From contig NZ_LAQP01000001.1 of NCBI RefSeq assembly GCF_000971965.1, forward strand, positions 434,001-498,000: a DNA stretch of 64,000 nucleotides, in the 5' to 3' direction. Shown here one piece after another: positions 37,788 through 46,569 of the stretch. This stretch comes from Paenibacillus wulumuqiensis. GTDB taxonomy: Bacteria > Bacillota > Bacilli > Paenibacillales > Paenibacillaceae. The notes below the pieces were generated by a model that worked only from the letters and a program-made list of their open reading frames with translations, did not search any database and was not told the DNA's origin. Position numbers and translations under genes: made by a program. Every line of letters starts with the position of its first letter. Position 1 is the stretch's first letter.

Positions 37788-38039
37788 TTAATCCCTCGGA
37801 TAATTGACCTGCATAATATCCATAAAAGGAATCTTGTATAGATCTTCCATCTGCTGTACATGGACCTTGCCTGTACGAGAGTCCATATTTACAATCTGAC
37901 CGCGTACTGTCTCTTCCCAACCCCAGACGGTTAGAACGATCTCGGACTTTTCCCGGTACGCTTCGGTCAGCTGGTTGCCCATTTCTTCCAGAACAAATTC
38001 ATCGCGTGTTGGACGCTTGGCCACTTTTGCTTTAGCCAA
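37788..38039 (-). CDS. YolD-like family protein
   Basis: Short (83-residue) cytoplasmic protein. The C-terminal half, VLTVWGWEETVRGQIVNMDS followed by GKVHVQQMEDLYKIPFMDIM, follows the beta-strand pattern of YolD-like proteins, which often accompany Y-family polymerases or regulators; no such gene is nearby. The N-terminus is basic (MAKAKVAKRPTRDEF). It stands alone between marR and the second stress protein. No motif suggests catalysis. AGGGAGG precedes the ATG. Confidence 0.7.
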   Translation of the reverse strand: MAKAKVAKRPTRDEFVLEEMGNQLTEAYREKSEIVLTVWGWEETVRGQIVNMDSRTGKVHVQQMEDLYKIPFMDIMQVNYPRD

Positions 38040-38218
38040 CGAAATACCTCCCTAATCAATATGCTATATCTATTTTAACCTTATATGCTGTTATGCACAA
38101 TAGTTTCAACGAAAAAATAGGAACAAATGTTCCTTTTGTGAACATACTCACGACGCTATCCAAGCCAGGATAGCCATCCCTCCCTCTTCATCTATCTTTC
38201 TTTTTACGATTCCCGTAG

Positions 38219-38247
38219 CAAAAAGACCGTCCATTAACCGGACGGTC
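38219..38247 (-). terminator. Terminator after the second universal stress protein gene
   Basis: GACCGTCC/GGACGGTC stem with a seven-base loop, followed on the minus strand by TTTTTGC. Confidence 0.85.
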
Positions 38248-38374
38248 GTTACAAAATCTATATTCCAGTAAATTACCATTATACTCCTGGCGTTTATTAT
38301 TGGATAAGTCATTCCTTGCGGAACCGCTATTGCCGGGCCCAACATCGCCTGACTATAGTCGTCTCTGCATTTAT

Positions 38375-38803
38375 TTACTTGATAATCATTACCGGTGCCT
38401 GGGCGCGCTGTGTCACATAACGGCTGACACTGCCCAGTACCATTTCACTCATCGTGCTGAGTCCGCGACTGCCCATGACGATCAGATCGGGTTTGGATTG
38501 CTGCGCATATTCCACGATGCCTTTGGCGGCACTGCCGTATAGAATCACGGTGCGGGCATCCGGAATCTTGGAGATCATCTCACGCAGATTGCGCCGAATC
38601 TCGTCTTCTTTATGATCGAAATAAATCTCCAGCTCGCTGGAGGTCATGATGAGAGGTTGACGCAGTTCATCTACGGTTGCTGAATCCACGTACAGAATTT
38701 CCAGCTCGGCTTCCAGACTTTGTGCAAGTGCAGCTCCGCGTTCCAACGCTTTCTGGGAATGCATGGAACCATCATAAGGGACAAGAACATGCGAGATCGC
38801 CAT
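38375..38803 (-). CDS. Universal stress protein (UspA family), second copy
   Basis: 142-residue UspA-type protein, paralogous to the one at 35599-36024: HVLVPYDGSMHSQKALERGA at the start and LIVMGSRGLSTMSEMVLGSV with the ATP-binding glycines at the end, then the shared VMIIK terminus. The ATG at 38803 has AAAGGAGGAG at good spacing, so the long upstream in-frame extension, which would run into the fold-back element, is not real. It has its own promoter with a full-consensus cre abutting the -35, so carbon status probably controls it. Confidence 0.93.
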   Translation of the reverse strand: MAISHVLVPYDGSMHSQKALERGAALAQSLEAELEILYVDSATVDELRQPLIMTSSELEIYFDHKEDEIRRNLREMISKIPDARTVILYGSAAKGIVEYAQQSKPDLIVMGSRGLSTMSEMVLGSVSRYVTQRAQAPVMIIK

Positions 38804-38879
38804 GGTGAACTCCTCCTTTGATATGGGCATCCTTATCCGGCATTTAGCTATTGAACCAGCAGTATAGAAATCATGCCTA

Positions 38880-38922
38880 ATTATAATATAAATCCATTTA
38901 ATACCAATTGCAAGCGTTTTCA
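38880..38922 (-). promoter_or_regulatory. Promoter with adjoining cre for the second stress protein gene
   Basis: Minus-strand TTGGTA (38902-38907) and TATAAT (38880-38885) are spaced 16 bp apart. TTGCAAGCGTTTTCA (38908-38922) fits WTGNAANCGNWNNCW at every position and touches the -35 from upstream, a position compatible with either activation or repression by CcpA. Confidence 0.65.
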
Positions 38923-38931
38923 TTTGTGGGG

Positions 38932-39149
38932 AGGGGGAATTTTTCTTTGAAAGTGGGGGGAGCTCCCGGGGGACTGCGCTGCGGAATTGGATTAGTCTTC
39001 TGCCCCTCGTTAAGATCGGATATTTGGAATATCCGCTTTGCGGAAAATATCCGATCTTAAATAGGGCCGCTTCGCTGCTGAAGTCTAATTCCAATTCCTC
39101 CGCTTCGTGCCGGGAGCTCATCCAGCACTTTCTAGGGAAAGAATTCCCC
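38932..39149. repeat. 218-bp imperfect fold-back (long inverted repeat) element
   Basis: Successive nested arms pair across one centre near 39035: outer GGGGAATT with AATTCCCC, GAGCTCCCGG (38960-38969) with CCGGGAGCTC (39110-39119), GGAATTGG (38983-38990) with CCAATTCC (39091-39098), and TTAAGATCGGATATT (39010-39024) with its perfect complement (39046-39060), plus a TCCGC/GCGGA tip. It contains no ORF. It may be a non-autonomous MITE-like insertion, or a very stable structured RNA; no target-site duplication is clear. Confidence 0.75.
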
Positions 39150-39159
39150 ATGGGTGGGA

Positions 39160-39373
39160 GGAGTAAGTTTTAGAGAGATGAGCTGGTGTGAGTACGTTGG
39201 AACTTAGGGGATAGGTTTTTTTAGTTTTTAGTTTTTTAATTTATTTTCAATTTGTTTTTGTTTTTCAATTTTTTTGTTTTTGATTTTATTCTATGATTTT
39301 TATTCTATTTGTTGGTTTGTTTACTTTTATTTCTAAAAAATGGATGGTTCGCAATGAGCTTTGTAGATGCGGG
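39160..39373. other. C-depleted T-rich tract after the GH127 gene
   Basis: No gene and no intrinsic terminator seen. From 39181 to 39240 I count 17 G against 3 C on the plus strand, followed by long T runs. The minus-strand transcript past the GH127 stop is therefore C/A-rich and G-poor, as in Rho-dependent termination regions. Confidence 0.5.
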
Positions 39374-41332
39374 TTAGGCTTTACGTATCCAGACAGTCAT
39401 GTCACCTTCGCCGCGGTTGCCCCACATGAAGTAAGGGATGGCGGTGAAGGATTGGTGCGTTTGTTCGGGGGCGTGGTCCTGGTAGAGGGACTGGCCCCAG
39501 GTTTGTTCCTGGTCTCGGATCGCGCTGCCTTCGATGATGGTGCAGCCGCCCAACAGGGCTCCGTCGAATCTAGCGGTCATTGGTTTGTCGGTCTCGATCT
39601 GCAGGGCGGCGATCAACTCGCCATTATCGGCTTGTTCGAGACAGTAGACGAGCGGACCGCGCTGCAGGGCGACTTTGCCTGCAGTGGCACGCAGCTTGGG
39701 ATTGGCACGCAGGATCTGGATATCCATTTCCAGGTTCCATTCGACGATGTCGCTGGCTGACCATTCGCGCTGGATATAGACATAGCCATCGCGCAGCAGT
39801 GAAGCATAAGATACGGACTCGCCGTTGATGGTCAGGGCAGCCTGCTTGCACCAGCCGGGCAGACGCAGAGCGAGTGTGAACGATTGCGGTTGTTCCAGGG
39901 CAAAGGTGAATCGGGATGCACCATTCCATGGGTAGCCTGTCTCCTGCTGGATTTTGATATTACGATCGCCTACTGGCAGTTCGGCGGATGCCCCGACATA
40001 CAGATGGGTGTAGATGGTATCTTCGTCGCTGCTGTAAATGTACTGGCCGAGCGATGTGATCAGACGGGCTACGTTGGGAGGGCAGCAGGAGCAGCCGAAC
40101 CATTTCTGGCGCACTGGCTTCACATGGTGTTTGTCCGGGTTATGGTGACAGGCTGCCGGCCATACTTCCAGCGGATTTACATAGAAATAATGCTTGCCGT
40201 CCTGCGACATGCCGCCGGTGACCGTATTGTATAGTGCGCGCTCCAGCACATCCGCATATTCGCCTTTCGGCTGAATCTGCAGCATCCGATGGGCGAAAAA
40301 CACCATGCCTACGGCTGCACAGGTCTCCGAATAAACCGTATCATTCGGCAGATCATAATCAATCGTAAATGCTTCACCATGATGGGTTGATCCAATCCCG
40401 CCGGTGACGTACATCTGCTTGTGCACAATATTGTTCCACAGCGTCTTGCAGGCTTCGTACAGACTCTGATCACCGGTCTGTCCGGCCAGATCTGCCATGG
40501 CGGTGTACATATAGACAGCCCGTACCGCGTGACCGACGGCAACCTGCTGTTCACGAACCGGCACATGGGCCTGGCTGTAAGCGAGATCGATCCGATCGGT
40601 TTTGCCGACAAAGAAATTGATACGATCCCTGCTCTCCCACTCCTGCTCCAGGAAGTTCGGCTGCTGACCGCGCTCATCAATGAAAAACTGGCTCAGACGC
40701 AGGTACTTCTCTTCCCCTGTCAGACGGTACAGCTTGACCAGTGCCAGCTCGATCTCCTGGTGACCGTCGTAACCGCGCAGCTTGCCTTCTTCCGGCCCGA
40801 ATACGGTGTCTATGTAATCCGCCAGACGGCATACCACATCTAGCAGTTGGCGTTTGCCTGTCGCCTGATAATACGCTACTCCCGCTTCGATCATATGACC
40901 GGCGGTATACAGTTCGTGACAATCTGCCAGATTGGTCCAGCGCTTGTCCGGTTCCTTGATGGTAAAGTACGTATTCAGATAGCCATCCTCTCCCTGTGCT
41001 TCCGATACGAGCTGGATCACTTCATCGGTAATACGCTCCAGTTCGGGATCGGGATGCGTCATCAGGGAATAGCCGACAGCCTCAATCCATTTGGCGACAT
41101 CGGTATCCTGGAATACGAATCCGTGGAATTCTCCTTGTGTCCGCCCGGCAGCAATTTCAAAGTTTTTGATCGCATGACTGGGCTCTGCATCGGCAATCCG
41201 GTCATGCAGTGCGTCGTACTGATAGGGGATGACGACTTCGCGGACAAGCTTGTCATAGCCGGACCAGAACTCGTCCTGAATATGAACTTCTTTGGGGCTG
41301 ACAGTATGCAGCAGTTCTTTTGATTTTTCCAT
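39374..41332 (-). CDS. GH127 beta-L-arabinofuranosidase
   Basis: Cytoplasmic glycosidase of the HypBA1 family that releases L-arabinose from beta-linked arabinofuranosyl chains of plant glycoproteins and arabinans. The (alpha/alpha)6 barrel shows DLADCHELYTAGHM-like and GYDGHQEIELALVKLY repeats. The cysteine-zinc active site is complete: E336 and C338 (VYSETCAAVG) and C416-C417 (CSCCPPNVARL), with C416 the probable nucleophile; numbering is close to HypBA1. No signal peptide, so substrates must be imported by the ABC system encoded just upstream. The ATG at 41332 follows AGGAG; an earlier in-frame ATG lacks a site. Confidence 0.92.
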   Translation of the reverse strand: MEKSKELLHTVSPKEVHIQDEFWSGYDKLVREVVIPYQYDALHDRIADAEPSHAIKNFEIAAGRTQGEFHGFVFQDTDVAKWIEAVGYSLMTHPDPELERITDEVIQLVSEAQGEDGYLNTYFTIKEPDKRWTNLADCHELYTAGHMIEAGVAYYQATGKRQLLDVVCRLADYIDTVFGPEEGKLRGYDGHQEIELALVKLYRLTGEEKYLRLSQFFIDERGQQPNFLEQEWESRDRINFFVGKTDRIDLAYSQAHVPVREQQVAVGHAVRAVYMYTAMADLAGQTGDQSLYEACKTLWNNIVHKQMYVTGGIGSTHHGEAFTIDYDLPNDTVYSETCAAVGMVFFAHRMLQIQPKGEYADVLERALYNTVTGGMSQDGKHYFYVNPLEVWPAACHHNPDKHHVKPVRQKWFGCSCCPPNVARLITSLGQYIYSSDEDTIYTHLYVGASAELPVGDRNIKIQQETGYPWNGASRFTFALEQPQSFTLALRLPGWCKQAALTINGESVSYASLLRDGYVYIQREWSASDIVEWNLEMDIQILRANPKLRATAGKVALQRGPLVYCLEQADNGELIAALQIETDKPMTARFDGALLGGCTIIEGSAIRDQEQTWGQSLYQDHAPEQTHQSFTAIPYFMWGNRGEGDMTVWIRKA

Positions 41333-41384
41333 GGGAATGCTCCTTTGTTCTTTGATTGGTATTTTCTTCAAACTTCCATTTGCC

Positions 41385-42221
41385 TTAGCCCTTGATCCCT
41401 GTCAGGGCAATACCTTCCATTAGATAGCGCTGGAAGATCATGAACAGCAGAATCGCAGGCAAGACGATAATCAGCGAGGCTGCCATCAGTACTCCCCACT
41501 GGGCGGTGTACATGCCCTGGAACTGCTGGAGACCGATGGCAAGAGTGAATTTGCTTTCATCATTGAGATAGACGAGCGGTCCCATAAAGTCATTCCATGT
41601 GTTCAGGAAAGTGAATAACCCGATAACGAGCACGGCTGAACGGGACAGCGGCAGGATGATCCGGGTAAAGATGGTAAAGTGATTGCCTCCATCAACGAAT
41701 ACGGCTTCATCCAGCTCTCTCGGCAGTGTCATATAGAACTGCCGCAGCAGGAAGATATTGAACACTCCTCCACCGAAAAAGGCAGGTACGATCAGCGGGG
41801 CATACGTATTGATCAGACCGAGGGACTGCCAGCCGATAAAGGTAGGAATCAGGGTGACCGCAAATGGCAGCATCATGCTCGTCAGCAGAACCGCAAATAC
41901 CTTATCCCTGCCGACCCATTTCATCCGGGAAAAGCTGTAGGCGGCAATCGTACTCGACAGCAGCGTACCAATCAGCGTACCGACCACAATAATCAGTGTA
42001 TTGATAAAGTAACGTCCAAACGGCAGCTGCTCGAACGGCTCGATAAAATTGCGCAGTACGAACGGCTCGGGAATCCATTTCGGCGGCATCTCAAAAATCT
42101 GGGCCAGATCCATCATGGAGCTGCGGACGAGCCAGTAAAAAGGAAACAGGCACAGTAGTGAGCCCAGGATCAGTACAGCATACAGCAGTACACGCTGCCA
42201 GCGGAAAGTTCGTGTCGTCAT
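41385..42221 (-). CDS. Carbohydrate ABC transporter permease (MalG-type)
   Basis: Inner-membrane permease with six predicted helices, 278 residues, matching the MalG/AraQ class. The EAA loop that contacts the ATPase is EAVFVDGGNHFTIFTRIILP, and the ends read LLCLFPFYWLVRSSM and QRYLMEGIALTGIKG, both typical. It is separated by one base from the MalF-type permease gene, so the two are translated together. No ATPase gene is present; shared MsmX-like ATPases usually serve such importers. Substrate probably arabinofuranosyl oligosaccharides, from the GH127 gene downstream. Confidence 0.94.
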   Translation of the reverse strand: MTTRTFRWQRVLLYAVLILGSLLCLFPFYWLVRSSMMDLAQIFEMPPKWIPEPFVLRNFIEPFEQLPFGRYFINTLIIVVGTLIGTLLSSTIAAYSFSRMKWVGRDKVFAVLLTSMMLPFAVTLIPTFIGWQSLGLINTYAPLIVPAFFGGGVFNIFLLRQFYMTLPRELDEAVFVDGGNHFTIFTRIILPLSRSAVLVIGLFTFLNTWNDFMGPLVYLNDESKFTLAIGLQQFQGMYTAQWGVLMAASLIIVLPAILLFMIFQRYLMEGIALTGIKG

Positions 42222-42222
42222 C

Positions 42223-43173
42223 CTATCGTCCCTCCCCTTCGTAATAGACCCACTTCTGGGATGTACGGAACAGCAGGAAAGTGAAGATCATAATAACGAT
42301 GAACAGCACCCAGGCAATCGCACATGCATACCCCATATTGGAGAAGGTGAATGCTTCCCGGAACAGGTAAAAGATATAAAACAGACTGCCATTATTCGGC
42401 CCGCCCTGGGTCATGACATACGGCTGCACAAAGACCTGAAACCCACCGATAAAGCCCATAATCGTATTGAAGAAAATCGTCGGTGAAGTGAGCGGAATTG
42501 TAATATAGATCAGCTTGTGCAGCGCATTGCCGCCGTCAATCTCGATCGCTTCATAATAATGATCCGGGATATCCTTGAGACCGGCCAGGAAAATGACCAT
42601 CGTTCCCCCGACTGTCCACAGACTCATCAGCACCAGCGTAGGCACGACGGTCGTCTCGCTGTAAATCCACTGGCTCTCCGGCAGATGCAGCGCCCGCATG
42701 ATCACATTGAGCAGCCCCATATCCGGATCGAACAGCCACAGCCAGACCATCGAGGATGCAATCAGCGGTACGATCGTCGGCAGATAAAAGGCTGTCCGGA
42801 AAAAGGCCAGCCCTTTAACATTCTGGTTAAGCAAAATAGCCAGAAAAAAGGCCACAATAATCTGAAGCGGCACACTGAGGATCACGTAGTACAACGTTAC
42901 GCCCAGCGATTTGTAGAAAAAGGCGTCAGTACCGTTAAACAGATTCTGGTAATTGTCCAGACCGACAAAGTTCGGCGTCGATGCCACTTTGTAATCGGTC
43001 AGACTAAGCCACAGACTGGCGATCATCGGACCGAGTACGAAAATGATAAATCCCAGAATGGCCGGGGCTGCAAACAGCCAGCCCAGCCAGTTCTCACGCC
43101 GCCGGATCGAAGACAGCGAACTTTTGGTTACTTTGGTCTGACGGCGCTCGGCCGTCTCTGTCATGGATTGCAT
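42223..43173 (-). CDS. Carbohydrate ABC transporter permease (MalF/UgpA-type)
   Basis: First permease of the importer, six helices in about 316 residues: NWLGWLFAAPAILGFIIFVL opens the first helix and EAIEIDGGNALHKLIYITIP is the EAA loop. QGGPNNGSLFYIFYLFREAF is a family hallmark near the C-terminus. The ATG at 43173 with GAGGTGG six bases upstream is preferred over a GTG seven codons earlier that has no site. Lies 70 bp after the solute-binding protein gene in the same operon. Confidence 0.94.
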   Translation of the reverse strand: MQSMTETAERRQTKVTKSSLSSIRRRENWLGWLFAAPAILGFIIFVLGPMIASLWLSLTDYKVASTPNFVGLDNYQNLFNGTDAFFYKSLGVTLYYVILSVPLQIIVAFFLAILLNQNVKGLAFFRTAFYLPTIVPLIASSMVWLWLFDPDMGLLNVIMRALHLPESQWIYSETTVVPTLVLMSLWTVGGTMVIFLAGLKDIPDHYYEAIEIDGGNALHKLIYITIPLTSPTIFFNTIMGFIGGFQVFVQPYVMTQGGPNNGSLFYIFYLFREAFTFSNMGYACAIAWVLFIVIMIFTFLLFRTSQKWVYYEGEGR

Positions 43174-43243
43174 ATGTTCCACCTCTGCTTTCACGGAATA
43201 GGGAGTTTACCTGAACAGGATGATAGGGAATCGATACATTCTG

Positions 43244-44608
43244 CTATTTTTCCGGGTAGGTTCCTTTGAATTCCGCGTTTGCTTTGGCAGAGACTTCACT
43301 AAATGCCTGCTGGACCGTTTTTTTGCCGAGCCATACCTGATCCAAGGCTGGATTGATAATGGCATTAATTTTCTCCGAATTTTTGAGGTAATAGTCATAG
43401 GAATTCACGCCATTTTTCAGCGTCTGATTCATGATCGCATCCGTGTAACCTTCCGGATGTCCGGGCTTTACGGTAGCCCATTGCTGAATCAGCGCCGGGT
43501 CAGTGTACCATTCTTTGGCAACCGGCATCCACAAACCGCTGGCATGCATCTCCAGACCACTTTTGGCATCCAGCAGGAATTTGTAGAACATCCATGCTTC
43601 TTTTGGATGCTTGGTTGTGGCGGAGATCACTTCCGGTTCGCCGAACAGGATCGTTTTGCTTTCTTTGAGCTTGGGCAGTACACCGACTCCATAGTTCATG
43701 CCGGACTGGCCGAGATCCAGCTGCACCCATTGTCCATCCAGGTCCATCGCCACTTTGCGGCTCTGAAGAGCGACAGCCGGCGAAGGGATATTTTTGGACT
43801 GAGTCGGTGATGGAGCCACATGATGAACGGTGATCAGATCCGCCATTTTCTGAACGGCGTCAATGACCTGCGGGTCTTCCAGATTCAGCTTGTCCTTGTC
43901 GGCGGAGATCACACTGGCACCGTTGGACGGTACCATCAGATGCCATATCCATGTATCAAAGCGGACTCCGTACTGCTTTACATTGGATGAGTCAAAGGCA
44001 GGGCTGGTCGCATTATTTCCATTGTTGTCGATCGTCAGCTTTTTGGCCGTATCAAGGAACTGCTCCCAGGTCCATGCTTCTTGAGCCTTGGTCGGGGGCA
44101 GCGGCAGTCCGGCTTCCTTGAACATATCGGCATTGTAATAGAGGCCAAAGGCTTCCTCGGTTACTTTGATGCCTGCTATCTTATCTTTGTCCCAGTACAG
44201 AATGGAGTTGGGAATCAAGGCATCAGGGGTTAGTTCCTTGTCGTCTTTCAGAAATTCGTTCAGGTTGTACAGCTTGCCCTGTTCGGCCCACTGCAGTCCT
44301 TGAGCTTTGTAGATCGGGAATACATCAGGCGCCTGATTGGCTGCAAACATCGTCGTCAGCTTGGTAACATAGTCACCGGGAATATGCATGTAATTGACTT
44401 CGATCCATGGATATTTTTCGGTAAATTTGCGGGCGATCTGTTCCTGCACTTTTTTCTCGTTGGGACTGCCCCATGATGCGTAAGTAAGCGTGACCTTTTG
44501 CTTGCCGTCCACGGTCTGCGCTGCACCGCCATTGTCGGAACCGCAGCCGGACAGCAAACCGAGCAGCAGGGCCGAACATAATGCCCATAATAGTAATTTG
44601 ACTCTCAT
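43244..44608 (-). CDS. Sugar ABC transporter solute-binding lipoprotein
   Basis: Extracellular solute-binding protein family 1 (MalE/UgpB fold), lipid-anchored: LLLWALCSALLLGLLSGCGS has the lipobox LSGC with the cysteine at residue 22. Typical elements follow: VTLTYASWGSPNEKKVQEQI, NQAPDVFPIYKAQGLQWAEQ, and a C-terminal DQVWLGKKTVQQAFSEVSAK. First gene of the operon SBP-permease-permease-GH127, with GGGAGG upstream and a cre plus promoter at 44648-44701. By context it binds arabinose-containing oligosaccharides; that is inference. Confidence 0.95.
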   Translation of the reverse strand: MRVKLLLWALCSALLLGLLSGCGSDNGGAAQTVDGKQKVTLTYASWGSPNEKKVQEQIARKFTEKYPWIEVNYMHIPGDYVTKLTTMFAANQAPDVFPIYKAQGLQWAEQGKLYNLNEFLKDDKELTPDALIPNSILYWDKDKIAGIKVTEEAFGLYYNADMFKEAGLPLPPTKAQEAWTWEQFLDTAKKLTIDNNGNNATSPAFDSSNVKQYGVRFDTWIWHLMVPSNGASVISADKDKLNLEDPQVIDAVQKMADLITVHHVAPSPTQSKNIPSPAVALQSRKVAMDLDGQWVQLDLGQSGMNYGVGVLPKLKESKTILFGEPEVISATTKHPKEAWMFYKFLLDAKSGLEMHASGLWMPVAKEWYTDPALIQQWATVKPGHPEGYTDAIMNQTLKNGVNSYDYYLKNSEKINAIINPALDQVWLGKKTVQQAFSEVSAKANAEFKGTYPEK

Positions 44609-44647
44609 GCAAATACCTCCCGGACCGAAGAATCTCTATCCTCCGGT

Positions 44648-44701
44648 ATAATATATCGATGCTGCAGCATTGGATAAATCCATCTTAGCAAGCGCTTACA
44701 T
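44648..44701 (-). promoter_or_regulatory. Promoter and cre of the GH127 transport operon
   Basis: Minus-strand TTATCC (44672-44677) and TATTAT (44648-44653) with 18-bp spacing form the likely promoter. AGCAAGCGCTTACAT (44687-44701), read on the minus strand, fits the cre consensus WTGNAANCGNWNNCW at every position and lies ten bases upstream of the -35. Confidence 0.6.
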
Positions 44702-44718
44702 TGGCTACAACTCGATTA

Positions 44719-46569
44719 TTATTGGATTGGGGTATTTTCATTGGGAGAGTGCTGGTGTGGCAGCCGGATCAGCACTAATGTACCGCCGGAGTCCTGCCGC
44801 TGCATATGAATACCGTATTCCGGGCCATACAGCAATCTTATGCGCCGGTCTACATTTTCAATGCCGGTAGAGCGAATCTCGCCGGTCTGAATATCATCCA
44901 TCAGTGTATGAGTGATCCCTTTGCCGTTATCCTCAACGGCAAACATCCGCTCCTCTCCTTCCAGCCAGCCACGGATCCGGAGTCTGCCGCCGGATTCCAT
45001 TTCGCCAAAACCGTGAATAATCGCATTCTCGATAAACGGCTGCAAAAACAGCTTGGGCACTTCGGTATCGAACAGTTCTTCCTCCACATCCATCTCTACC
45101 GTGAATTTATTCTCAAACCGGTTCTGCATAATGTATATATACTTGTCCAGCCAGCTCAGATCGGTCTCCAGCTTCCACAGCTCCTGCTTGTTGCGGGTCG
45201 TAATCTGCAGCATCTCGGTCAGGCTGATCATCATGCGGGCGAGCTCATGCTGTCCATGCTCCATGGCAATCCAGTACATCGTACTGAGCGTGTTATACAG
45301 AAAATGCGGATTAAGCTGCAGATTCAGCGCCATAATCTCCGACTCTCTCGCCCTCAGCCGGGAGCCGTAATTCTCCTCGATCAACTGTTCAATCCGCCGA
45401 TTCATCTCGTTGAACATCTCGGTCAGCTGTCCGAATTCATCCCGGCTGTCCGGCTGGATGCGTATATCAAACTGCCCCTTCTCCACCTGCCGGATACCCT
45501 GCTTGATCCGGGTTAGCGGACGGGTGATATAACTGGACAGCATATAGGCGAGCACGACCGATACCAGTGCCATAGAGAGCAGGAACAGCGCTGTCGTGAT
45601 TTGCAGCGTCTGCAGACTGCTGACTGCGGCCGGAATCGGAATCTCGATATACGAGATCCAGCCGGTTGACTTCATTTTCTCGTAAAAGACCATCGTGTCC
45701 TGCCCGTTGATCTGCTGAATGACCATTCCCTGCTCCTGACTGCCAATGACTGCCGGCAGTTCGGCTGTCCGGGTATGGGCAAAATCCCCTTTTTCCAGAC
45801 GAAGTACAGACACTCCGGCCCGGTTCACCATACCATAGGCCAGCTGATTGTAGTCATTATGCTGCACATATTCGTCCAGCACAGCAGCGAGTGATTCGGG
45901 ACGGATATTGATGAGCAGCACCGGCGGCGCTTGATTGGCCTTAAGCCGGTGTATGTTGCCGTATTCATCGGCTGCTGTCATATTCAGCTGCTTGACGACA
46001 GAGATGAGTGACTCGTACTCCAGCGGGATATGCCGCAGATCTTCCTGCTTGTACATACCGGTATAAGAGTAGGTCGGTATCCATACTTCCGCTCCCCGTC
46101 CTTCTGCTGCTGCCTGCGCCAGCAGGGAATGGTAGAATTCCGCTGGCGGCACATACATCAGTGCATTGCTGCCATATCCGTATTCACGGGTCATCACATA
46201 GGAGGAGTAGACTTCCTCATGATTACTGAAGTATTTAAAAAGAATGGGTGTAACCAGCCGGTCGGTTCGCACCAGCGAGGATGCACTGGTCGGATCAGCC
46301 GCGTCAACTGCCCGCAGCAGGTCATAATCCAGCGGCAGCATACTCATGCTGGATTCAATCGCAGATAACCGGTCATCAAGCAGCTGGTTATTCGTATGCA
46401 GTATATTGCTGGTACTGAAGCGGATATTATCCATCCGGTCCTTATAGGCAATATGATTATAAATAAAACCAAGACTGAGAATAATCAGGCATGCCAGCAG
46501 CAAATGAGACAAAAGCAGCTTCTTTTTGAAGCTCATATCCTTGAACCAGCGGGCTGCGTTAGTCCACAC
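44719..46569 (-). CDS. YesM-type sensor histidine kinase
   Basis: 616-residue membrane kinase: helix one at about 18-38 (LLLSHLLLACLIILSLGFIY), an extracytoplasmic dCache-like sensor of about 250 residues, helix two near 300-325 (TTALFLLSMALVSVVLAYML), HAMP, the histidine box NPHFLYNTLSTMYW and the ATPase domain with FIENAIIHGFG, VEDNGKGI and STGIENVDRRI. Partner of the YesN-type regulator whose gene end it overlaps by 11 bp. Start taken as GTG at 46569, since MWTNAARWFKDMSFKKK matches usual YesM N-termini, though its ribosome binding site is poor. It probably controls the adjacent arabinoside operon. Confidence 0.92.
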   Translation of the reverse strand: MWTNAARWFKDMSFKKKLLLSHLLLACLIILSLGFIYNHIAYKDRMDNIRFSTSNILHTNNQLLDDRLSAIESSMSMLPLDYDLLRAVDAADPTSASSLVRTDRLVTPILFKYFSNHEEVYSSYVMTREYGYGSNALMYVPPAEFYHSLLAQAAAEGRGAEVWIPTYSYTGMYKQEDLRHIPLEYESLISVVKQLNMTAADEYGNIHRLKANQAPPVLLINIRPESLAAVLDEYVQHNDYNQLAYGMVNRAGVSVLRLEKGDFAHTRTAELPAVIGSQEQGMVIQQINGQDTMVFYEKMKSTGWISYIEIPIPAAVSSLQTLQITTALFLLSMALVSVVLAYMLSSYITRPLTRIKQGIRQVEKGQFDIRIQPDSRDEFGQLTEMFNEMNRRIEQLIEENYGSRLRARESEIMALNLQLNPHFLYNTLSTMYWIAMEHGQHELARMMISLTEMLQITTRNKQELWKLETDLSWLDKYIYIMQNRFENKFTVEMDVEEELFDTEVPKLFLQPFIENAIIHGFGEMESGGRLRIRGWLEGEERMFAVEDNGKGITHTLMDDIQTGEIRSTGIENVDRRIRLLYGPEYGIHMQRQDSGGTLVLIRLPHQHSPNENTPIQ

